DNA of 36,926 bases from Burkholderiaceae bacterium (GTDB taxonomy: Bacteria > Pseudomonadota > Gammaproteobacteria > Burkholderiales > Burkholderiaceae_E): the NCBI GenBank assembly GCA_900299025.1, contig OMIE01000036.1, positions 1-36,926 of the forward strand, in the 5' to 3' direction. The position numbers were made by a program, and so were the translations under genes. The notes beneath the pieces were generated by a model. That model worked only from the letters and a program-made list of their open reading frames with translations, was not told the DNA's origin and ran no database searches. Positions 8,821-18,391 of this stretch are shown in pieces. Within the stretch, counting starts at the first letter, position 1. Each line of letters opens with the position of its first letter.

Positions 8821-9543
8821 ATGAGAGCCATGATTCTTGCTGCGGGACGTGGCGAGCGTATGCGCCCGCTCACGGACCAGATCCCCAAAGCACTTGTACC
8901 CGTTGCCGGTGAGCCCTTAATTCATCGACATTTGCGTGCCCTCGCGTCTGCCGGGATTCGCGAAGTGGTCATTAACCATGCGTGGCTAGGCGAACAATTA
9001 GTGAGCTCGATCGGCGACGGTGCCGCTTGGGATTTGCACGTGCAATGGTCTGCTGAAGCGCAGGCGCTTGAGACAGCCGGCGGTATTGCCAATGCCTTGG
9101 CCCTATTAGGCAAAGAACCTTTTTTGGTCGTCAATGCCGATATCGTTTGCGATTTTCGCTTTCAAGATGCTTTCGATTTCGCTGCTCAATTAAGCCTGAG
9201 CGAAGAATCCTTAGACTCGGCACTCGCCTTCAGCTTGCTGGTTGACAATCCGGATCATCATCCTGTGGGAGACTTTGAATTTGAAGGACAGCGGCTTACC
9301 TTTAGCGGGATTGGTGTTTATCGTCCGGCGCTTTTCGCTGGGATCGAAGCCGGGCAAAGCGCAAAACTCGGGCCGCTGCTTAAGGATGCCAAGGCAAAGG
9401 GACGCTGGCGGGCGAAGCATCATGAGGGCTACTGGTGCGATGTCGGTACGCCCGAACGACTAGCCGAGGCTGAAAGCTGGTTGGCTGGCCACTCGAAAAT
9501 GCCAATCCACCCACCACTGGGCAGCAGCGCTACGCGTCGATGA
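8821..9543 (+). CDS. murU: N-acetylmuramate-1-phosphate uridylyltransferase
   Basis: MurU joins MurNAc-1-phosphate with UTP to give UDP-MurNAc, completing the AmgK/MurU recycling pathway in the cytoplasm. The 240-aa protein is a nucleotidyltransferase with the signature MILAAGRGERMRPLT, the lysine segment PKALVPVAGEPLIHRHL, the metal-binding VVNADIVCDF and the late WCDVGTPERLAEAE block. It starts 28 bases after amgK. Its last codons overlap the start of the following flavoprotein gene (ATGA at 9540-9543), suggesting coupled translation. Confidence 0.93.
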   Translation: MRAMILAAGRGERMRPLTDQIPKALVPVAGEPLIHRHLRALASAGIREVVINHAWLGEQLVSSIGDGAAWDLHVQWSAEAQALETAGGIANALALLGKEPFLVVNADIVCDFRFQDAFDFAAQLSLSEESLDSALAFSLLVDNPDHHPVGDFEFEGQRLTFSGIGVYRPALFAGIEAGQSAKLGPLLKDAKAKGRWRAKHHEGYWCDVGTPERLAEAESWLAGHSKMPIHPPLGSSATRR

Positions 9544-10823
9544 GCGGCAAACCCTTGATGACAAGGCTTGAGATTCACGGCCATGGACCGGGTGCCCTGG
9601 CCCTGCACCGCATGTTGCAGCGCGAAGGATGGGAGGGTGATACGGGACTACGCGAACGGCAGCAAGTCCCCGATGGCCACACCACGGCACAGGCTTTACA
9701 AGCAGCACAGGCTTCGCTTGCCACACGCAGCCTCGCGCTTTCGGCTGGTTCGCTGCAGTTGATCAAGGCCTGCACCGGATCAATTCCCGCAGGTAGCGAC
9801 ATCACCTGCGTCGAAGTACAAATTGGAGCAAGAGCAGCGCGCGCTGTCGGTGAGGGCTTGGTCATGCGGCACAGCGACTTGGCGCTTGAGCAACTCGGGC
9901 GGGTTGTATCCTGGTCGACGCTGGTCGACCATCTTGATGCCAAAGCGATGCCTGGGGGAAACAGCACAGCGCTACCCCTGGGAAGGCCTCCTCATGACCT
10001 TAGTGAGACGAGCCACCACGAGGACCAACGTCCAACCGCGCGCTCGACGTCGGCTTGGAACATCCGGGTTTGGGCCGATGGCGATCCGGGTGAGGACGCC
10101 GTTGAAGAAGATGCTGATCAGTCGGCGATCGTCGGTCGTGTTTATGTAAGAGGTGCGCCTCAAGGCTGGGCCTTGGAGCGCTTTCTTGCCGATGGCCCAC
10201 TCGCCTTATTACCCGATCAATCCCCGCAAAGCATGCAACTGGTCTGGTGTGCCAACACAAGTCAGAGCGAATCGCGACTAAGAACACTGCGTGGAGGCCC
10301 CAGTCGAAGCGGCGAGCAGAGCCTCTTGAGAGAGCTCGGTATGGCGCTACCCAAGGGGATCGAACTGACGGCTATTGACCCCGGGTTGCAATGTGTCAGG
10401 CTCAAACGCCGGGCACGTGCGCAAATCTTGCAGATTTGCCCGGAAGATCGACAGGTCGACGTCTGGATTGCCAACGCGGCGCAAAGCCTACACCCGGTCG
10501 CCGGTCAGGGCCTTAATTTGGGATTGCGCGATGCAGCCGAACTCGCCCGCTGCCTGGTGACGATTCAACACACCGAGCGCCAGAGCGAGACCCCGCAGGC
10601 CAACCGAATGATTGGGCTATTGAGGCGCTTTGAAGAGCATCGACAACGCGATCGTTGGCTACTCATGCGCATCACCGATCAGCTTGCCCGACAAAGCACC
10701 CGCTTTTGGTTTCAGGCCTTAGCCCCGCAGGCGCTAAAAATTGCCAGACAAAGTCAACTCAAACGATTCATCACTCGCACCTTTGCCTTCGGACCACGCG
10801 AACCCTGGCCGCTCTGGGCCTAG
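9540..10823 (+). CDS. UbiH/UbiF-family FAD-dependent hydroxylase homologue with degenerate cofactor motifs
   Basis: The C-terminal part has the UbiH-family signature NAAQSLHPVAGQGLNLGLRD (about residues 317-336), and the middle part (ALERFLADGPLALLP, then MQLVWCA) also matches that family, which hydroxylates the ubiquinone ring. The gene sits before dusB, where Burkholderiales carry ubiH. Several cofactor residues deviate. The dinucleotide motif is HGHGPGALAL, with the third Gly of GxGxxG replaced by Ala. The Gly before the Asn in the usual GNAAQ block is Ala (IANAAQ). Length (427 aa) is near normal and the frame is intact, so it is not an obvious pseudogene. Activity is uncertain. The start overlaps murU; a second in-frame ATG lies at 9558. 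Confidence 0.75.
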   Translation: MSGKPLMTRLEIHGHGPGALALHRMLQREGWEGDTGLRERQQVPDGHTTAQALQAAQASLATRSLALSAGSLQLIKACTGSIPAGSDITCVEVQIGARAARAVGEGLVMRHSDLALEQLGRVVSWSTLVDHLDAKAMPGGNSTALPLGRPPHDLSETSHHEDQRPTARSTSAWNIRVWADGDPGEDAVEEDADQSAIVGRVYVRGAPQGWALERFLADGPLALLPDQSPQSMQLVWCANTSQSESRLRTLRGGPSRSGEQSLLRELGMALPKGIELTAIDPGLQCVRLKRRARAQILQICPEDRQVDVWIANAAQSLHPVAGQGLNLGLRDAAELARCLVTIQHTERQSETPQANRMIGLLRRFEEHRQRDRWLLMRITDQLARQSTRFWFQALAPQALKIARQSQLKRFITRTFAFGPREPWPLWA

Positions 10824-10879
10824 AGCCTTTCCGAGCTTGCTATGATCGGCAAAACCTGTTGAAACCAAGCCCAGCGTCA

Positions 10880-11944
10880 ATGCCACTAAACCCCCTCATG
10901 ATCGGTCCCTACCGGATCGCCCATCCGGTCTTGGTTGCCCCGATGGCTGGAGTCACCGACCGCCCGTATCGGCAACTATGCCGACGCTTCGGTGCAGCCT
11001 ATGCGGTATCAGAAATGGCTGCCTCCAACCCTGCCCTATGGCGGAGCGTTAAAACATCACAGCGGCTCAATCACCAAGGCGAACCAGCGCCGATTGCCGT
11101 ACAACTCGCTGGTGCTGATCCCCTTATGATGGCCGAAGCAGCACGTTACAACGCTGATCGTGGCGCGCAAATCATCGACATCAATATGGGCTGCCCGGCC
11201 AAAAAGGTCTGCGCCGTCGCCGCAGGTTCTGCACTCATGGGGCAGGAAAAGCTGGCCCTCGACATCATTGATGCAGTTGTTCAAGCCCTGGCAAATCGTC
11301 GCGAACCCATCCCGGTGACCGTGAAAATGCGCACCGGCATCTGTGATTCAAAGCTCAATGCGCCACATCTCGCGCTTGCGATGGAAGCTTTGGGCGTTTC
11401 AATGATTGTGGTCCACGGGCGAACACGAGAACAGGGTTTTCAAGGCTGTGCTGAGTACGAAACCATCCGGCAGGTCAAGCAAGCTGTCTCAATTCCTGTG
11501 GTTGCCAACGGCGACATCGACTCGGCAGCAAAAGCTAGACAGGTTTTAGACCAAACCGGCTGTGACGCTGTCATGGTCGGACGAGCTGCACTGGGAAGGC
11601 CTTGGCTTTTTGCACAAATCGCCACTGAATTGACCGGGCAGCCAGCAATGGCTGACCCCAGCCTCGACGATGTTCGCGAAGCGATGTTTGATCATTTTGA
11701 AGATCACATCAACTTCTATGGCGAAGCAAGCGGTGTCCGAAGCATTCGCAAGCATGTCGCTTGGTACCTTCCCCAGTGGGCCAGCCTCAGCGGCTTGCAA
11801 CAAGTCAATGGACTGCTCGTAAAGGACTGGACCGAGCAGACTCTGCAGCGCTTCTTTGTCATCGACAGACCCGAATCCCAGCGTGTATTCTTAGCACAAT
11901 GTTTTGATCTTCTTTCACAAAATCAATGGCTTGCGGCAGCTTGA
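10880..11944 (+). CDS. dusB: tRNA-dihydrouridine synthase B
   Basis: DusB is an FMN-dependent enzyme that reduces specific uridines in the tRNA D-loop to dihydrouridine. The 354-aa TIM-barrel protein has the opening LVAPMAGVTDRPYRQLCRRF, the catalytic-cysteine segment DINMGCPAKKVC (about residues 100-111), VKMRTG, the FMN-binding VHGRTREQGF, ANGDI and VMVGRAALGRPWLF. The ATG at 10880 is chosen from family starts; ATG 10898 is also possible, and earlier in-frame starts lie inside the preceding gene. It is followed by fis, the conserved dusB-fis pair of proteobacteria. Confidence 0.94.
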   Translation: MPLNPLMIGPYRIAHPVLVAPMAGVTDRPYRQLCRRFGAAYAVSEMAASNPALWRSVKTSQRLNHQGEPAPIAVQLAGADPLMMAEAARYNADRGAQIIDINMGCPAKKVCAVAAGSALMGQEKLALDIIDAVVQALANRREPIPVTVKMRTGICDSKLNAPHLALAMEALGVSMIVVHGRTREQGFQGCAEYETIRQVKQAVSIPVVANGDIDSAAKARQVLDQTGCDAVMVGRAALGRPWLFAQIATELTGQPAMADPSLDDVREAMFDHFEDHINFYGEASGVRSIRKHVAWYLPQWASLSGLQQVNGLLVKDWTEQTLQRFFVIDRPESQRVFLAQCFDLLSQNQWLAAA

Positions 11945-11993
11945 TCACCTACGGCATGGCGCATTCAGCAAATCATACAAATCAACAAAAACC

Positions 11994-12254
11994 ATGAAGC
12001 GCGCCAACGCCCATCCGATGACCCTCGCTGTTGAACAAAGCCTCGAGCGTTATTTTGCCGACCTAGAAGGCGCCAAGCCTGCCGGCATTTACGATATGGT
12101 GATCCTAACGGTGGAGAAACCCATGCTGCAACGCGTGATGCTCGAAGCAGGTGGCAATCAATTGCGGGCATCGGAAATGCTTGGCATCAATCGCAACACC
12201 TTGCGCAAAAAGCTGCAACAACACGGTTTACTCAACAAAACCATGGCGCCCTAG
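11994..12254 (+). CDS. fis: DNA-binding protein Fis
   Basis: Fis is a small nucleoid-associated protein that bends DNA and activates rRNA and other growth-linked promoters. The 86-aa product has an N-terminal dimerisation part (LAVEQSLERYFADLEG) and a C-terminal helix-turn-helix, NQLRASEMLGINRNTLRKKL, the strongly conserved recognition region. The ATG at 11994 gives the normal betaproteobacterial short form; a longer version would run back into dusB. It lies 49 bases after dusB, as in most proteobacteria, and is probably expressed from the dusB promoter. Confidence 0.93.
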   Translation: MKRANAHPMTLAVEQSLERYFADLEGAKPAGIYDMVILTVEKPMLQRVMLEAGGNQLRASEMLGINRNTLRKKLQQHGLLNKTMAP

Positions 12255-12278
12255 CCCAAGTTACCAAAGGCCAACAAA

Positions 12279-13910
12279 GTGATTCTTCCGATTCGTCGTG
12301 CGCTACTTTCGGTTTCCGACAAAGATGGACTGCCTGAGCTTGCAAAGGGTCTCGTTGCACTCGGTGTCCAACTCATAAGTACGGGCGGCACGGCGGCCTT
12401 ATTGCGCTCGCTTGGATTGGATGTCACCGAAGTCAGCGAGCTCACCGCCTTTCCCGAGATGCTCGATGGCAGGGTCAAGACCCTCCATCCGAAAGTACAC
12501 GCCGGTTTGTTGGCAAGGAAAAATAGCCCCGAACATATGGCAAGCCTTCAAGCTGAGGGCATTCAGACCATCGATTTATTGGTGGTCAATCTGTATCCCT
12601 TTGAGCAAACCATCGCCAACAAGGATTGCAGTCTCGAAGATGCCATCGAGCAAATCGACATTGGCGGCCCAGCCATGTTGCGCTCAGCCGCCAAGAATTG
12701 GCAAAGTGTGGCTGTGGTCACGCATGCGTCGCAGTATCAGCATGTGCTTAGCAGCATGCTTTTGGCAAAAACCGAGCATGATTGCGCCGGCCTAAGCGAT
12801 AGTCAGCGCTTTGAGCTTGCTGTCAGCGCCTTCGAGCGTGTGAGCGAATACGATATTGCGATTAGCCAATTTCTCAGTACTCGCAAGCCAAGCCAAGAGG
12901 CAAGCCAGAGCCTAAGCCAGGAATCGGGTTTTCCCGCACGATGGACGCAAAGTTTTATCAAGCTTCAAGATCTTCGCTACGGGGAAAACCCCCACCAAAC
13001 GGCTGCACTTTACCGTGAGTCCATGCCCGCTCCAGGATCGCTTGTGACTGCCCAGCAAATGCAGGGAAAAGAACTTTCGTTTAATAACCTTGCCGATGCA
13101 GACGCCGCCTGGGCATGTGTTCGCAGCTTTACTGCCCCGACCTGCGTCATCGTCAAACACGCCAATCCATGTGGTGTGGCTTCGGCTGATGATTGTCACG
13201 ACGCTTATGCAAAAGCATTCGCCTGTGATCCCACCAGTGCTTTCGGCGGCATTATTGCTTTTAACCATGAGCTTGATGAGCGCACGGCACTTGCAGTCTC
13301 GCAACAATTTTTAGAGGTCTTGATTGCCCCGGCCTACAGCCCCAAGGCGCTCGAAGTACTGGCAGCCAAAGCCAATATGCGAGTGCTGGCGATTGATTGC
13401 CGTGCTATTGCGTCGCATCCGACAGGCAGTCCAGACGCCACAAGCGACTGGGACATCAAGCGAATCGGTTCGGGCCTTCTTATCCAGAGCGCAGATCGAC
13501 ACGACCTACACACAAAGGACTTGCGCATCGTGACCAAGCGCAAACCAAGCGCTCAACAACTCGCCGATTTATCGTTTGCCTGGCGTGTTGCGAAATTCGT
13601 TAAGTCCAATGCCATCGTCTTTTGTAAGGATCAGCAAAGCCTCGGCATCGGGGCAGGACAAATGAGCCGCCTCGACTCGGCCAGGATAGCGTCCATCAAG
13701 TCCGAAGCGGCAAAGCTTAGTCTTGTTGGATCGGTGGTCGCGAGCGATGCTTTTTTCCCCTTTAGAGATGGACTCGATGTGGTGATTGATGCCGGTGCTT
13801 CGGCCGTGATACAGCCAGGCGGATCGCTTCGCGATCAGGAAGTCATTCAAGCGGCCGACGAGCGCGATATTGCCATGGTGTTTACTGGGGTGCGGCATTT
13901 CAGGCACTGA
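12279..13910 (+). CDS. purH: Bifunctional AICAR formyltransferase/IMP cyclohydrolase
   Basis: PurH catalyses the last two steps of de novo purine synthesis, formylating AICAR and closing the ring to IMP. The N-terminal MGS-like cyclohydrolase domain shows [14 protein letters not shown] and [20 protein letters not shown]. The formyltransferase domain shows [45 protein letters not shown] and [12 protein letters not shown]. The 543-aa length is slightly above typical because of a serine/glutamine-rich linker near residue 205 ([13 protein letters not shown]). The GTG start at 12279 has an AAAGG site at 12266-12270. The fis-purH-ruvC order is common in Burkholderiales. Confidence 0.95.
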   Translation: MILPIRRALLSVSDKDGLPELAKGLVALGVQLISTGGTAALLRSLGLDVTEVSELTAFPEMLDGRVKTLHPKVHAGLLARKNSPEHMASLQAEGIQTIDLLVVNLYPFEQTIANKDCSLEDAIEQIDIGGPAMLRSAAKNWQSVAVVTHASQYQHVLSSMLLAKTEHDCAGLSDSQRFELAVSAFERVSEYDIAISQFLSTRKPSQEASQSLSQESGFPARWTQSFIKLQDLRYGENPHQTAALYRESMPAPGSLVTAQQMQGKELSFNNLADADAAWACVRSFTAPTCVIVKHANPCGVASADDCHDAYAKAFACDPTSAFGGIIAFNHELDERTALAVSQQFLEVLIAPAYSPKALEVLAAKANMRVLAIDCRAIASHPTGSPDATSDWDIKRIGSGLLIQSADRHDLHTKDLRIVTKRKPSAQQLADLSFAWRVAKFVKSNAIVFCKDQQSLGIGAGQMSRLDSARIASIKSEAAKLSLVGSVVASDAFFPFRDGLDVVIDAGASAVIQPGGSLRDQEVIQAADERDIAMVFTGVRHFRH

Positions 13911-13920
13911 GGGTTTGCTC

Positions 13921-14439
13921 GTGCTGGGCATTGATCCCGGCTTGCGTCGAACGGGCTTTGGCTTGGTACGGCTTGAATCCGGTCAACAACGCTGGGTTGG
14001 TAGCGGTACCATCCAAACAGGTGAAGGGTCGACCGCCGAACGCCTCGCTAAGATCGTTGAAGGCATTGACCAACTCATTCATAGCTATCAGCCCGACGAA
14101 GCTGCGGTTGAAGAGGTCTTTGTTAATGTCAATCCAAGGTCGACACTGCTACTTGGCCAAGCTCGTGGTGCAGCAATTGCCGCCCTTGCGCTCCACAAGC
14201 TACCGGTCCACGAATATGCTGCGATGCAAATCAAGCAGTCGATTGCTGGGCACGGGCGCGCGGCGAAGGCTCAGATGCAATGTATGGTCCAACGGTTGCT
14301 TTCGCTCGAGGGCAGTCCGACACCAGACGCCGCCGATGCGCTCGCCTGTGCGCTCTATCATCTGCAATCGCGAAAACTTGGCGCACTTCAAGCGCTTGCC
14401 TACGGGCGAGGCAGGCTACTTGCGCGAAAAAAACGCTGA
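13921..14439 (+). CDS. ruvC: Holliday junction resolvase RuvC
   Basis: RuvC is the dimeric endonuclease that cleaves Holliday junctions in concert with the RuvAB motor. The 172-aa protein begins LGIDPGLRRTGFGLV with the first catalytic Asp. AAVEEVFVNVNP carries the catalytic Glu, GHGRAAKAQMQ is the conserved DNA-contacting region, and PDAADALACAL carries the C-terminal Asp pair. I chose GTG 13921 because a GAGGG site lies at 13909-13913 with good spacing; a TTG at 13915 is the alternative. It begins ten bases after purH and leads the ruvC-ruvA-ruvB set. Confidence 0.94.
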   Translation: MLGIDPGLRRTGFGLVRLESGQQRWVGSGTIQTGEGSTAERLAKIVEGIDQLIHSYQPDEAAVEEVFVNVNPRSTLLLGQARGAAIAALALHKLPVHEYAAMQIKQSIAGHGRAAKAQMQCMVQRLLSLEGSPTPDAADALACALYHLQSRKLGALQALAYGRGRLLARKKR

Positions 14440-14472
14440 TTCAAGCGCTTAAAACACTGATAATAGGTAACC

Positions 14473-15060
14473 ATGATCGGTCGAATTCAAGGCATCCTGA
14501 TCGAAAAATCACCACCTGCCGTCTTGGTTGATGTGCAAGGGGTCGGGTATCAGATCGATGTGCCCATGAGCAGCTTTTATGACTTGCCAGCGATTGGCGA
14601 GAAAGTCACGCTACTCACCGAATTCATCGTTCGCGAGGATGCCCAACTACTTTATGGATTTCTCAGCGCCTCCGAGCGAGAAGCCTTCCGCCTGTTGATC
14701 AAAATCTCAGGGGTAGGACCGCGAACCGCCCTGAGCATTTTATCGGGGCTGTCGGTTGAGGACTTGGCCCAGGCTGTTGCCGCCCAAGAAAGCATCCGGC
14801 TTACTCGGGTCCCGGGTATCGGCAAAAAAACTGCCGAAAGGCTTTTGCTCGAATTAAAAGGAAAATTTACCGCTCCCCGGGCCGCAAGCCAGCACCAGGC
14901 GCCCCGCGATGATTTGCTCGAGGTCCAGCGTGCCCTCGTGGCCTTGGGCTATTCGGAGAAAGAATCAGGCGCAGCGCTTCAGTCAGTGGCGCCGGGCGCG
15001 AGCGTTTCTGAAGGTATTCGCCAGGCACTTAAGCAGCTGTCAAAAGGCTCGGCACGATGA
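14473..15060 (+). CDS. ruvA: Holliday junction branch-migration protein RuvA
   Basis: RuvA binds four-way DNA junctions as a tetramer and loads RuvB. The 195-aa protein has the N-terminal OB domain ([29 protein letters not shown]) and two helix-hairpin-helix motifs ([16 protein letters not shown] and [19 protein letters not shown]). After a linker it has a C-terminal RuvB-binding domain ([15 protein letters not shown]). Its stop overlaps the ruvB start by four bases (ATGA), as expected for subunits of one machine. Confidence 0.95.
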   Translation: MIGRIQGILIEKSPPAVLVDVQGVGYQIDVPMSSFYDLPAIGEKVTLLTEFIVREDAQLLYGFLSASEREAFRLLIKISGVGPRTALSILSGLSVEDLAQAVAAQESIRLTRVPGIGKKTAERLLLELKGKFTAPRAASQHQAPRDDLLEVQRALVALGYSEKESGAALQSVAPGASVSEGIRQALKQLSKGSAR

Positions 15061-16151
15061 GCATCCAACACGATCAGCTAAGTGCCACCCGCCTTATTGC
15101 CCCGCAGCCCCAAACACCTCAAGAAGAGGCCATCGAGCGCGCCCTTAGACCCAAAACCCTCAATGATTACGTGGGGCAGGCTCGAATCAGAGAGCAACTG
15201 GGCATTTTCATTCAAGCGGCTCGCCAACGCGACGAACCGCTCGATCATGTTCTGCTTTTTGGCCCACCTGGACTTGGTAAAACAACCCTCGCCCATATTC
15301 TGGCCCAGGAAATGGGTGTGAATTTGCGTCAGACCTCCGGACCAGTGCTTGAACGCGCGGGCGATCTCGCAGCGCTTCTGACCAATCTTGAGCGCCACGA
15401 TGTGCTTTTTATCGACGAGATTCACCGCCTCTCACCGGTTGTCGAGGAGATTCTTTATCCCGCCCTTGAAGACTATCAAATCGACATCATGATCGGCGAA
15501 GGTCCTGCAGCGCGTTCGATCAAACTCGATTTACAGCCCTTCACGCTGGTCGGAGCAACCACGCGAGCCGGGATGCTCACCAATCCACTGCGTGATCGAT
15601 TTGGTATCGTTTCAAGATTAGAATTTTATAATGTTACTGATCTAACAAGCATTGTGATGCGATCTGCAGGCCTACTCAAAGCAGACAGCGACGAAGCCGG
15701 AGCTCGCGAGATCGCCGCTCGTTCGCGGGGCACGCCTCGCATCGCCAATCGCCTTTTGCGCCGGGTACGTGATTTTGCCCAGGTGCGGCACGGCGGCAAG
15801 ATCACAGCCCAGGTGGCCGATCAAGCGTTATCGATGCTTGATGTGGACATACAAGGGCTAGACCTGATGGATCGCAGCCTTCTTGAAGCGATCACTCGCA
15901 AGTTTGCAGGCGGTCCAGTCGGCCTCGATAATCTGGCCGCAGCCATCGGTGAGGAGCGCGACACCATCGAAGATGTGATCGAACCGTTTTTGATTCAACA
16001 AGGCTATTTGCAGCGCACACCGCGCGGTCGTATGGCCACCGAACTAGCGTGGCAACACCTCGGACTTGAGCGAGCCGCCTCAAATCAGGCTGCCATCGTC
16101 AACCCAATTTCCAGCCCTTCGTTATTCGATCAGGATCCCTCTAAGCCATGA
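15057..16151 (+). CDS. ruvB: Holliday junction branch-migration ATPase RuvB
   Basis: RuvB is the hexameric AAA+ motor that drives branch migration. The 364-aa protein has the family opening [12 protein letters not shown], Walker [15 protein letters not shown] (about residues 64-77), Walker [13 protein letters not shown] (about residues 115-126), LVGATTRAG containing the sensor region, and a C-terminal winged helix ([28 protein letters not shown]). The end overlaps the tolQ start by four bases (ATGA). The recombination genes therefore run directly into the Tol-Pal envelope operon. Confidence 0.96.
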   Translation: MSIQHDQLSATRLIAPQPQTPQEEAIERALRPKTLNDYVGQARIREQLGIFIQAARQRDEPLDHVLLFGPPGLGKTTLAHILAQEMGVNLRQTSGPVLERAGDLAALLTNLERHDVLFIDEIHRLSPVVEEILYPALEDYQIDIMIGEGPAARSIKLDLQPFTLVGATTRAGMLTNPLRDRFGIVSRLEFYNVTDLTSIVMRSAGLLKADSDEAGAREIAARSRGTPRIANRLLRRVRDFAQVRHGGKITAQVADQALSMLDVDIQGLDLMDRSLLEAITRKFAGGPVGLDNLAAAIGEERDTIEDVIEPFLIQQGYLQRTPRGRMATELAWQHLGLERAASNQAAIVNPISSPSLFDQDPSKP

Positions 16152-16828
16152 GTGCCCATGCCGATATGTCCATTTTGTCGCTGGTTCTAAATGCCAGCGT
16201 CCTCGTCCAAATTGTGATGTTGGTGCTACTGGGTATATCGGTTGCATCCTGGACGGGCATTTTTAGAAAAGGTTTCAGCATTAGAGAAGAAAAAAAGCTT
16301 ACCGTGGCTTTTGAAGATGCCTTTTGGACCGACGGCGATCTTGGTGCGCTTTATCGTGAGCTTCAAGACGACAGCAATCATCAACGCGGGGCGCTCGCGA
16401 GAATTTTTGCAGCGGGCATGGGTGAATTTCTTAAAGTTCGTCAGCAAAAGCCTGGCGATGTGGCCGCAATGCTCGACGGTTCACGCCGGGCCATGCGAGC
16501 CTCAAGTCAGCGTGAAATGGATAGCCTTGAGGGCGGACTTCCGTTTTTGGCGTCAGCCGGGTCGGTTAGCCCTTATATCGGTTTATTTGGCACCGTCTGG
16601 GGAATCATGAATTCGTTTCGGGGTTTAGCCAATGTCCAGCAAGCCACGCTTGCTGCTGTTGCCCCAGGCATTGCTGAAGCGCTCGTAGCAACAGCGATTG
16701 GGCTATTTGCAGCAATTCCCGCGGTTGTTGCCTACAACCGATATGCTACTGAGATCGATCGCCTGGCGAATCGTTTTGATACCTTCACTGAAGAATTTCT
16801 GAATATTTTGCAAAGGCAGGCGCGCTAA
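16148..16828 (+). CDS. tolQ: Tol-Pal system proton channel subunit TolQ
   Basis: TolQ with TolR forms the inner-membrane proton-driven motor (MotA/ExbB type) that energises Tol-Pal outer-membrane constriction during division. The 226-aa product has an N-terminal transmembrane helix (about residues 14-36, [17 protein letters not shown]), a cytoplasmic loop, and two further helices including [17 protein letters not shown] and the stretch [20 protein letters not shown]. The start lies within the last codon of ruvB. The ybgC thioesterase gene that normally precedes tolQ is absent here. Confidence 0.95.
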   Translation: MSAHADMSILSLVLNASVLVQIVMLVLLGISVASWTGIFRKGFSIREEKKLTVAFEDAFWTDGDLGALYRELQDDSNHQRGALARIFAAGMGEFLKVRQQKPGDVAAMLDGSRRAMRASSQREMDSLEGGLPFLASAGSVSPYIGLFGTVWGIMNSFRGLANVQQATLAAVAPGIAEALVATAIGLFAAIPAVVAYNRYATEIDRLANRFDTFTEEFLNILQRQAR

Positions 16829-16830
16829 TT

Positions 16831-17274
16831 ATGGGAGCCGGCGCATCATCAGGCTCATCACGACGATCGCGACGGATGGTGGCGGAAATCAACGTGGTTC
16901 CCTATATCGACGTCATGCTGGTCTTACTTGTGATCTTCATGGTCACAGCTCCCCTGCTGCCACCGGGAGCAATCGATCTGCCGTCGGCAGGCCAAAGCAA
17001 TGCAAAAACCGAAGGCTTTATTGAACTGGTCATTCAACGCAATGGTTCGATGAGTGTTCGCACCCGCAACACCCGAGACGCTGAGCAAGTCAAGGATCGG
17101 ATTGGTAAGAGCGAATTGCTCGAGACGGTCAAACGTCTTCAAGCCGATCAGAATCTACCGGTCGTCATCAGTGCCGACAAATCGATTGCCTATGAAAAGG
17201 TGGTTGAGGCCATGGATTTGCTAAGGCGTGGGGGCATTCAACGGGTGGCTCTAATGGTCAAGGCTGCGAGTTGA
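16831..17274 (+). CDS. tolR: Tol-Pal system protein TolR
   Basis: TolR is the single-span partner of TolQ (ExbD/MotB type), carrying the proton-binding aspartate in its membrane helix. The 147-aa product has a Ser/Gly/Arg-rich start, then VAEINVVPYIDVMLVLLVIF with the key Asp in YIDVML, and a periplasmic domain ending MDLLRRGGIQRVALMVK. It begins two bases after the tolQ stop. The short basic N-terminal extension (SSGSSRRSRR) is ordinary for this group. Confidence 0.95.
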   Translation: MGAGASSGSSRRSRRMVAEINVVPYIDVMLVLLVIFMVTAPLLPPGAIDLPSAGQSNAKTEGFIELVIQRNGSMSVRTRNTRDAEQVKDRIGKSELLETVKRLQADQNLPVVISADKSIAYEKVVEAMDLLRRGGIQRVALMVKAAS

Positions 17275-17348
17275 TAGCCCATCAAGCAGCATGATCTTCC
17301 ACACCCCGATCAAGCGACAGTCCGCCTTCTAGCGCATTCACAGACTCG

Positions 17349-18362
17349 ATGAATCAACAAAAGCAAGAACGGCTATCGGTCACGCTTGCGGTACTTATGC
17401 ATGCTGCGCTCGCCGCCTTGTTGCTCATTGGCCTTTCGTGGAAGAATCAGGAGCCACCACCAGTGCAGGCCGAGCTATGGCAGGCGAGCGACGCCTCATC
17501 AGCAACCGTGCCAAAACTTGAGCCCACAAAACCCGAGCCCAAGCCAGAACCAAAGCCAGAGCCCAAGCCAATCAAACCCGAGCCTGAGCCCCCAGTTGCC
17601 AAACTCGCGCCGAAGCCACCCAAGGTGATTGAACCAAGCGCAGCCGACATCGCGCTGCAAAAAAAGAAAGAAGAAGAGCGGCGAAAAGAAGAAGCCAAAC
17701 GTATCGCCGAAGAAAAAAAGCGCCAGGAAACCAAAAAATTAGCTGAAGAAAAAGCAAAACGCGAGGCCGAAAAAGCCAAAAAAGAGGCTGAGCAACGAAA
17801 GCTTGCCGAAGAGAAGCAAAAGCACGACGATGAGCGCAAAAAGAAACTAGCTGAAGCCGAGAAGAAAAAGGAAATCGACCGAACGTTGAGAGAAGCCGAG
17901 GAACAAAAACTCGCCGAGCGTTTGCGTGCCGACCAGATCGCCCGTATGCAGCAGACAGCCCCCGAGACCAAATCCAGGCAAGAGGTCTCCCGCCAGGGCA
18001 GCCAACAAGGCTCACGCGAGGGGAATAGCGCTCAGGGACTTTCAGCAGGCGTTGGTGGGCAGGGGAATAGCTTAGACGCCTCCTACGCCGCACGGCTCAG
18101 AGCAGCAATCCGGGCGAATACCGTTTTTGGACAAGCAGTCAACGGTAACCCGCGCGCCGAATTCACCGTTAGTCTTTCTGCAAACTGCGAGGTCCTTCAA
18201 GTAAGGCTTAAGTCGAGTAGCGGAAACAAGAGTTGGGATGACGCTGCTGAAAGAGCGATCAGCAGGACCACGCCGTTTCCGAAACCCTCATCGGGCAGCT
18301 GCCCAGGGTCGATGCTCATTTCGCATCAACCTAAGGACAGCTCAAAAGACGGCATGATGTAA
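17349..18362 (+). CDS. tolA: Cell envelope integrity protein TolA
   Basis: TolA links the TolQR motor to TolB and Pal across the periplasm. The 337-aa protein has one N-terminal membrane helix (about residues 10-27), then a Pro-Glu/Pro-Lys repeat (PEPKPEPKPEPK, about residues 60-100). A long Lys/Glu/Ala-rich helix follows (about residues 100-195), then a Gln/Ser/Gly-rich spacer, and a C-terminal TolA/TonB-like domain (SYAARLRAAIRANTVF, two cysteines in SANCEV and SGSCPG). A 74-base gap separates it from tolR, the largest inside tolQRA, so an internal promoter is possible but I see no clear one. Confidence 0.93.
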   Translation: MNQQKQERLSVTLAVLMHAALAALLLIGLSWKNQEPPPVQAELWQASDASSATVPKLEPTKPEPKPEPKPEPKPIKPEPEPPVAKLAPKPPKVIEPSAADIALQKKKEEERRKEEAKRIAEEKKRQETKKLAEEKAKREAEKAKKEAEQRKLAEEKQKHDDERKKKLAEAEKKKEIDRTLREAEEQKLAERLRADQIARMQQTAPETKSRQEVSRQGSQQGSREGNSAQGLSAGVGGQGNSLDASYAARLRAAIRANTVFGQAVNGNPRAEFTVSLSANCEVLQVRLKSSSGNKSWDDAAERAISRTTPFPKPSSGSCPGSMLISHQPKDSSKDGMM

Positions 18363-18391
18363 ACTTTAACGGCAATGTTAGTGTGCATCCT

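Noticed and set aside
9540-10823. UbiH-like gene as a frameshifted pseudogene
   Set aside because: The frame is continuous over 427 codons, and the family-like blocks occur in the right order and in one frame.
17447-17971. Minus-strand open frame rich in Ser and Phe opposite tolA
   Set aside because: The composition is the mirror of the Lys/Glu/Ala repeats of tolA; the low complexity removes stops by chance.
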